Shown: one piece after another, positions 57,500 to 64,000 of the stretch
Layout of the letters: every line of letters starts with the position of its first letter
How positions within the stretch are numbered: the first letter of the stretch is position 1
Assembly (NCBI GenBank): GCA_039654915.1
Contig: CM077599.1
Span: 13,022,501 to 13,086,500 of the forward strand
Direction of reading: 5' to 3'
From: Aquilaria yunnanensis
Lineage: Eukaryota > Streptophyta > Magnoliopsida > Malvales > Thymelaeaceae
DNA: 64,000 nucleotides
The notes under the pieces: generated by a model
Databases searched by the model: none
What the model was told of the DNA's origin: nothing
The model's input: only the letters and a program-made list of their open reading frames with translations
Position numbers and translations under genes: made by a program

Positions 57500-57985
57500 A
57501 TAAGATGAATTTGTACATATGTATGCTACCGGGTTTTATATGTATGTTTTGGGACTTGTATGTATGTTCTGGGTTTGTAAAGAACATAGGTATATATATG
57601 TATGCTTCTGATGTTTATATGTATACTTCTGTATTTGTAAAAATACAAATATATATATGTATGCTTTTGGACTTCATATGTGTGCTTATGGATTTGTAAA
57701 TAGTATAGATATATATGTATATTTTTGGGGTTTATATGTATGCATCTGAGACTTGTATGTATGTTCTGGGTTTGTAAAGAACATAGGTATATATATGTAT
57801 GTTTTTTTATGTTTATATGTATACCTCTGTGTTTGTAAAAACACAAATATATATATATGCTTTTGGACTTTATATGTGTGCTTCTGGATTTGTAAAGAAT
57901 ACAGATATATATGTATATTTCTGGGGTTTATATGTATGCTCCTAGGTCCGTAAAAACAAAAATATATATGTATACTTTGGGATTT
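57500..57985. repeat. Tandem minisatellite with a higher-order period of about 197 bp
   Basis: Subunits of about 65 bp alternate TTTGTAAAGAA-type and TTTATATGTATGCTTCTG-type phrases. The block GACTTGTATGTATGTTCTGG recurs at 57553 and 57750, defining a longer period of about 197 bp over about 2.4 copies. Long open frames arise on both strands from the repeat. Confidence 0.8.
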
Positions 57986-58011
57986 TATATATATGCTTTT
58001 AATTTGTTAAA

Positions 58012-58051
58012 GACACACACACACACACACACATACACACACACACACACA
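58012..58051. repeat. (CA)n microsatellite
   Basis: About 19 ACAC-type dinucleotides with one TA interruption. Confidence 0.9.
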
Positions 58052-58419
58052 TTAGTTTTATTTGTATAATTCTGGGCTTTATTTGTTTGAATGTAGGCTT
58101 TATTTGTATGCTTCTAGATTTTATTTGTATGCTTTTGGTTTTATATGAGTTTTGAGTCTTGATTTTTAGTATTGTATTAAAGTAGATATGAGTTGTATGA
58201 AATTGAGATTTATTTATGTGGTACTACGAACTGTTTGTGTGGAACTAAGTAATTTTTTTGGAACATAATGTGCAGATATGACAATGAAATGTGAGGATAC
58301 CTCTCACAAGATGCTAATTGTGGTAAGACGAGTATGGGAAAAAAAAAAGTGGCAGCAAATCTATAATACAAAAGGATCAGAGCGAGGATAAATTTGAAAA
58401 CAATGTGGGAAATGTATGA

Positions 58420-58730
58420 AACTGAGCGAGATATGTGTTAAGTTGGAAGTGAATTGTATTAATTTATGTGGGATATGTGTTAAACTGGATGCTAAATGAT
58501 TAAATCGGAAGTTAAATGTATTAAACTGTGTACGATATGTATTAAACTGGAAGTGAAATATATTAATTTGTGTGAGATATGTGTTAAACTAAAAGTAAAA
58601 TGTATTAAATTGTATGAAATATATATTAAACTGAAAGTGAATTGTATTAAACTGTATGGGCTATATATTAGATTGTATGTGAAATGTATTAAATTGAAAG
58701 TGAAATGTATTAATCTGTATGATAAAACCA
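58420..58730. repeat. 42-bp tandem repeat array
   Basis: About seven imperfect 42-bp units built from GTATTAAACTG and GTGAAATGTATTAAA-type phrases. Because the period is a multiple of three, one frame on each strand stays open (plus: repeated IKLxVKCIKLYxIC; minus: repeated LIHFTFNLIH-like). No other coding evidence exists. Confidence 0.8.
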
Positions 58731-59439
58731 TCATACGAGAAAATGACATATACGAAACTGAATACTTATAAAATTATTTTAAATAATTACCATATTTATT
58801 AGATTATCTTTATTGTTTACTTAAGATTATTTTTCCAAATGAATTCAAATTCATAAAGTTTTCATAATAAAACTATTAATGTTTGGACAATTGAGAAAAA
58901 AAAAAAGAAGAAAGAGAACATAAATTTGTTGCAACTCATGAAAAAGAAGAAGAAATGAAGACGTGGAATTAAATAAATAAGGAAATGTTTAAAACTAATT
59001 TTTCATAACTAAAATTTTTAATTACAGTTAATATCTTAATTAGAATCCAATCAAATCTTCCATCTTAGCAAACATAATTACCATAAATGATCTAAACTAA
59101 ACAGAAACTTCCCTCATTCTAACATTATCAAGTATGTGCATATGCACATATGTGCATTTCAGAATTCACCGTAGTCTTGGGGAAGTTGGATAGACAATAT
59201 TAATACCATTGAAACTAAATAAAATTGTAGTCATAGCATTTTAATGGAAATTAAAACTATTAAATGGCAACAAAGAGATGAAATCTATTTAAAACAATTT
59301 ATTAAGAGACAATATTATTAATGAGCCATTAATAAGGGAACAAAAGTTAATGGTGTTTTATTATGCTAAGAGGATGAAAATTTAAATTCAATTACTAAAA
59401 TGTATTAAAAGTAAAATTTTAAGGGCTATCTCCTATGAC

Positions 59440-59860
59440 ACAAAAAGCTCACTAAAAAATATATTTGCCTCAAAAGTTATAAGGCTTTGTAGTTTTACTA
59501 TTCCATGTGTGATTGCGAACTCATTTCTTAGCAAAGTTTTGTATGATTTGGGAACAAACATTAATCTCATGCATTTGTTTGTTTTTAAGAAATTAGGAAT
59601 AGGTAAAGTGAAACATTCCGCTATTTGTCTGTAGTTGGCTGATAGATTTTTCACTGATCCAAAAAGAATAGTAGAGGTTGTACTTGTCAAAGTTGATAAA
59701 TTTTTTTTCCTATGGACTTGTTTTTAGATATGGAAGAACACCATGAGATACCTATCATGCTTGTTAGACCGTTTTTGGCTACAGGTGGATGGAGCTTTAC
59801 TTGATGTTAAGTAAGGACAATTCATTTTAAGAGTTAAGAGATGAGAAGGTAGTTTTTAAC
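59440..59860 (+). pseudogene. Ty3-gypsy retropepsin (protease) remnant
   Basis: The plus strand reads SFTIPCVIANSFLSKVLYDL, then GTNINLMHLFVFKKLGIGKV, ADRFFTDPKRIVEVVLVKVD, and after a shift PIMLVRPFLATG. This is the pattern of the aspartic protease region of Athila/Tat-like plant gypsy elements, where the active-site motif is usually DLGA and here reads DLGT. Internal stops and a frameshift show decay. No reverse transcriptase or integrase follows, so pol is deleted. Confidence 0.75.
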
Positions 59861-60104
59861 ATGTTCAAGACTTTTTAGCAGTCAAATAATGCACCAACTT
59901 GCAACTGAATTGGTGTGGTAACTATGAGTGTGGTAACATCTTTCTTATCTATTATTTCTAAAGATCCACTAATAACATGTTTGAAAAGCAATGATGGTGA
60001 GTGCGATGTTTTGGAAGAGTCTTATATGGTAAGTGCTCTAAAATTTTTGACACCTTCGGAGTTAGTTTCCTTACCTCGCAGGTATGAGCCCTTATTTTTT
60101 CTTT

Positions 60105-60157
60105 TTGCCACATTGAGGATAATGTTGAATTTGAGTTTGGGGGGGAGGGAGGAGTAT
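60105..60157 (+). other. Retrotransposon polypurine-tract-like segment
   Basis: ACATTGAGGATAATGTTG followed by GGGGGGGAGGGAGGAG resembles the 3' end of gypsy internal regions just before a polypurine tract. No clear LTR start follows. Confidence 0.5.
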
Positions 60158-61094
60158 TAGGGTTATGTAGAGTAGTTTCATTTGAGTACTTGTAGTTAAT
60201 TTGTTTTATTTATTTTATTTTATTTTTTATTTATTTAGGTGAATATATTCGTTAGAGTGCTTATTGAAATTTCTAAGAATTTTAAACGGATGACAAGAAA
60301 TGATGAAACAACTTAGTTAAGCTGTTGATGTTCTGGATATTCCTCAAGTTTGAGTGTTATTGGTTAGGTTGAAACTTTATGTTGCTTTGATGCCTTTACA
60401 TTTTTTAACAAAAAAAAAAAGTCATTGTTATGAATACTGGATTAAGTAAGTAGGTTAGAATTTGCTGGAAATCTTTCATTAACTTGAAATGTCTACTTGG
60501 TTGATGTTTTATGGTAGAGATTAAATTAAAGAATAAAGTATCTACTCTAGTGATTCAAGTTCTTATTAACTAGGGGTATTCTTATAAGGCAAGAGTCAAT
60601 ATTCACATAAAATGGTGCTTGAATTATGAGTATGTAAAGCACCCCTAATTTTGTGCTGGACTAGTAGCTTTGGTGTATGGATAGAGCTCATGTTATTACA
60701 CTTGCTCAATGGAAGGCACAAGAGAGGGAAGAAGCTAAAAAAAATGAAAAAGAAAAAAATTGGTATTTTAATAAATTGGCTAGCCTATTTGAAGAAAGTA
60801 TATGAATTGAGCAAAGGGCAATAAATATTTAAGGTTCGTGAAGATTAAAAATGGATGCTCACAGGCTTACTTCTTGGAAGTATTTGACAATGTTGAATTA
60901 ATTTTTTAAGGGCATACACTCATGTAGAGGCATCTTGGTAAGATAAAGTGATGATTGAGTTGAGGAGCTTAGCTTGATGATATTTGGACTTTGATTGCTT
61001 AATTAAGTGTTGATCTTGGAGGTTTTAATTTTTAGAATTGACATGTGAGAAGTTTGTGTTTATGTAGAGTCTTAGGTAGAGTGTTTTGTTCTTT

Positions 61095-61290
61095 TGCTTG
61101 AGAACGGGCAAAGCTTTGAGTTAGGGGATTTGATAGAGTTCATTTAGTGAGTAGATTATAGGATTAGTAGGTGATTTTCAAAAGTATTTTATGGTCATTT
61201 TGTAGGTTGTGTGCTTTGGGAAATTGCTTGAAAAATGAGCAAAAGAGATAAAGAAGGAAAGCGTTGACACCAACTTGGAATCCCAATACA
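61095..61290 (+). other. Second polypurine-tract/LTR-start-like segment
   Basis: TTGCTTGAGAACGGGCAAAG, then GGGGATT and TGATAGAGTTCATTTAG at 61131, mirror the common plant gypsy phrase in which a G-rich tract precedes an LTR starting TGATA. The right LTR end was not located. Confidence 0.45.
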
Positions 61291-61760
61291 TGTGCGCATC
61301 AACAACAACACCAGGTTGGCATGGGCAAGGAATGGAGTACGTCAGATTATAGCTAAAGAAGCCTACGAAGTCAACATCATTAACAACGATGCCAAAACAG
61401 CATCGTCCACTTTCTTGTTTGGATTAAGAAACGTGCATATAAAAGGAATTGATGGTTCATGGTGGTGGGAAAAAGTTTTTAGACGGAAAAACATAGAGAA
61501 TGTGGCAACGTCGAGGTATTCTGGAGTCGCCACCAATCTGTTTCACCTAGGTCGATTGGACACCTTAAAATTGGTCTGCGAGAGTTCGGGGATCGGGAGT
61601 ACGGTTACGCTAAAACAATATTGTTATAGCGCCCAAAATTGGCACCTTAATTGATTTTAATTTTGTTTTACTTTGCTTTTAAAAATTTTCAGTTAATTTA
61701 GATATTTTAACTGAATTAGTCGAAAATGTTGATTTTGGTAATTAATTCGGGTAAAATTTT
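61291..61760. repeat. LTR-retrotransposon-type non-coding repeat
   Basis: The phrases GGAGTCGCCACCAATCT, GTTCGGGGATCGGGAGTACG and GCGCCCAAAATTGGCACC are of a kind seen in widespread plant LTR-type (Ogre/Tat-like) non-coding repeats. A 120-codon open frame here has no domain and is probably not a gene. Confidence 0.45.
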
Positions 61761-61764
61761 ATAC

Positions 61765-63078
61765 TTCCGAACCATGGACTCTGCCGAGTCATTTGGACAC
61801 GGAAGATTTTGATTCCGAACCATGGACTCTGCCGAGTCATTTGGACACGGAATTTGGTGAAATTTTAAATAATTTTATCCATATATGGATTTTTATTTTT
61901 TTATTTAATTTATATAGTTTTTTTTAAAAAAAAGGTTGATATTTCCAAACCGTAGATCCTTCCGGATTATCCGGATATGGAAATTAATTTAAAGTTAATT
62001 ATTTAATTATTATTTTACGGAATTAATTATTAGTTTAACTTATAAGTCTTTTTTATTAAATTTGTTAATGATTTTAAAAAAAATCTTTCTTTTTTATATC
62101 TTATTATTCTTTTCTTTCTTTTCTTTTCTTTTCTTTATCTTTTTGATTTTTATCTTTCTCTTATCTTTCTTTTCTTTTTCTTATCTGATTTTTCTTGTTT
62201 AATGAAGGATATTTATTATTTAAAGAATTACTCAATTTATAAAAGAATTAAAAAAAAATAATTAATTTTTTTTTAATAAGAAGTTAATTTAAAGGAATCA
62301 AAGAGTTTAAAAATAAAAATCTTTGATCATGGTACGGGGCGTTGTTACTCAGCCAGACCTTCTTCACCAGGTGAAGCAGCTCAAAAGCGGGCACGAGACA
62401 GTTTCCAGCCAATATACCATGAACTAAAAATTTTTTTTTTTTTGACTTAACAACATGGTTCAGATTTATTTTACATATATATTTTTTTATGGCTAATTTC
62501 TTTAAATGAAATGAGTTTAACCATAAAATAAAGAAAAATTAAATAACAATAAATAAAGTGGAGGTTTTCTTCTTTTTTATTTTATTTTTTTTTGTTATTT
62601 TTTGAAATCATTTGACTAAGATTTTTATAAAGGAAACAAAAAGTTATATCTTTTCATTATTTTAAAAGAAATAAGTAAAATATTACTGAATAAAATATTA
62701 TCCTAAAATTTTTATTCTTTTTATTCTTTTTATTAATAAAGAAAGCTAAAAATTATATTTTATTATTTTAAAAGAAATAAATAAAATATTACTGAAAAAT
62801 ATTAACCAAAAAATTTACTCTTTTTATTAATAAAGAAAACTAAAAAGTTATATTATAAAAATAAGTAAAATATTACTGAAAAATATTAACCCAAAAATTT
62901 TACTCTTTTTATTCTTTTTTATTAATAAAGAAAACTAAAAAGTTATATTTTATTATTTTAATAAATAATTAATATATTAGTCCCAAAATTTTATTTTTAA
63001 TAAAGAAAATTTTATTAATATACTTTATTTAAAAATATTTCCAAGCCATGGATCCTGGCGAATCATTTGGTCATGGAT
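61765..63078. repeat. Four copies of a 40-bp hairpin-like motif
   Basis: Copies lie at 61765-61804, 61813-61852, 61942-61983 and 63038-63078. The first two are nearly identical (TTCCGAACCATGGACTC, then TGCC, then GAGTCATTTGGACACGGAA). Each can fold with an outer TTCC/GGAA stem and an inner GACTC/GAGTC-type stem. Copies 3 and 4 have changed stems (GATCC with GGATT or GAATC) that still largely pair. Confidence 0.65.
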
Positions 63079-63439
63079 TTTTAATTTTTGTTAAATTTTA
63101 ATTATTTAATTAATTACTAATTTTAATTATAATTTTATTGGATTTTTCTTGAATTTTTTATTTTAAAGATATGTTTAAAAAGAATTGATTTGTATATTTT
63201 TTTAGAATTATTTAATTATTTCTATTTATTAATTTTAACAAAAAGGAATAAAAAGTCAACTTTGTTATTTTTAAAGAAATAATAAAAAATAAAAATAATT
63301 GGCTTTTAAAAATGATTTTTTATTAGCCTTAATAATTAATTACAAAATAACCTTCTTTTAATTTTCATTTATTTATTTATTAGTAAAGGGTAAAGGTGAA
63401 TCAAATAAAATAAAGTGGGGCTTTTTGGCCATCCACTTT

Positions 63440-64000
63440 AAAAATAAATAATAATAAAGGTTAGCAAAGTTGATTAAATTAATTAACAACAATAATAAAA
63501 ATTAGCCAAGTTTAATTAATTGTTAACAACAATAATAAAAAGTTAGTCAAGTTAATTAATTAACAACAATAATAAAAAGTTAGCCAAGTTAATTAATTAA
63601 TAACAATAATAAAAGTTAGCCAAATTAATTAATTGTTAATTAACCAAATTAATTAAATTAATTAATTAACAAAAATAATAAAAAGTTAGAAGTTAATTAA
63701 TTAACAACAATAATAAAAGTTAGCCAAATTAATTAATTGTTAATTAACCAAGTTAATTAAATTAATTAATTAATTACAATAATAAAAAGTTAGTCAAGTT
63801 AATTAATTAACAACAATAATAAAAGTTAGCCAAATTAATTAATTGTTAATTAACCAAGTTAATTAAATTAATTAATTAACAACAATAATAAAAGTTAGAC
63901 AATTTAATTAATTATTAACAACAATAATAATAAAGGTTAGTAAAAATTAGCAAGTTAGTTGTTAGTTGTTAATAACAACAAAAAAAGAAAAAGGTTAGTA
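63440..64000. repeat. AT-rich tandem array running off the window edge
   Basis: Repeats of about 55-130 bp built from AACAACAATAATAAAAGTTAGCC and TTAATTAATTGTTAATTAACC-type blocks, at least eight imperfect blocks. The array is still present at base 64000. Confidence 0.85.

Noticed and set aside
58420..58730. Possible CRISPR-like array
   Set aside because: The repeats are contiguous 42-bp units without unique spacers, in a plant nuclear context.
61292..61654. A 120-codon open frame as a gene
   Set aside because: It lies in repeat-type non-coding DNA, with no domain and no neighbouring coding support.

Overview
This is a nuclear window from a flowering plant, probably a eudicot. The evidence is AT-rich intergenic DNA, a plant-specific armadillo-repeat gene, two dirigent-protein genes, and dense plant transposons: Mutator-like (MULE), CACTA/En-Spm, L1-type LINE, Ty3-gypsy, solo LTRs, Stowaway-type MITEs and a tRNA-derived SINE. 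I see no bacterial or organellar genes, no rRNA and no CRISPR array. Apart from transposon coding, only three protein genes look intact, and all are on the minus strand: an ARO-family armadillo protein (21.5-23.4 kb) and a spaced pair of dirigent-like secreted proteins (38.4-39.0 and 43.5-44.1 kb).

Layout. 0-4.5 kb: unassigned AT-rich DNA with a GGGTC-rich element and interleaved MITE arms. 4.5-13.9 kb: an old MULE-type inverted-repeat element split by an 8.2-kb MULE (4976-13197, 9-bp duplication TTGGAGAAT). That MULE carries a decayed MURA transposase on the plus strand and a decayed GRF-zinc-finger/coiled-coil gene on the minus strand, and its transposase is itself split by a 1.47-kb LTR-type insertion. 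15.2-18.3 kb: four smaller inverted-repeat elements, one with a GC-rich Pack-MULE-like cargo. 18.4-20.85 kb: a 5'-truncated LINE. 21.5-23.4 kb: the ARO gene. 24.6-27.1 kb: a 2.5-kb solo LTR with a perfect 5-bp duplication, then a 1-kb CACTA-like element. 28.4-32 kb: AT-rich DNA with microsatellites and a MITE. 32-38.1 kb: a composite of inverted-repeat arms, a solo LTR interrupted by a 2.2-kb CACTA element, and a SINE. 38.4-44.1 kb: two dirigent genes flanking a 2.1-kb CACTA element. 44.5-53.4 kb: a decayed, originally coding CACTA element (Transposase_21-type and Transposase_24-type genes), interrupted by a second solo LTR of the same family as the one at 33 kb. 53.5-59.2 kb: a Helitron-like start, another solo LTR and tandem repeats. 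59.4-64 kb: a gypsy protease remnant with polypurine tracts, then LTR-type non-coding DNA with four copies of a structured motif and a tandem AT-rich array.

The clearest outcome is a transposon stratigraphy in which target-site duplications fix most element boundaries to the base. I did not find convincing evidence of a new functional gene system. The most unusual signals are the nested insertions, the shared leader architecture of the CACTA relatives, the chimeric inverted-repeat cluster at 32-38 kb, and a repeated hairpin motif with apparent covariation at 61.8-63.1 kb. All family names come from recognising motifs by eye; no database search was possible.
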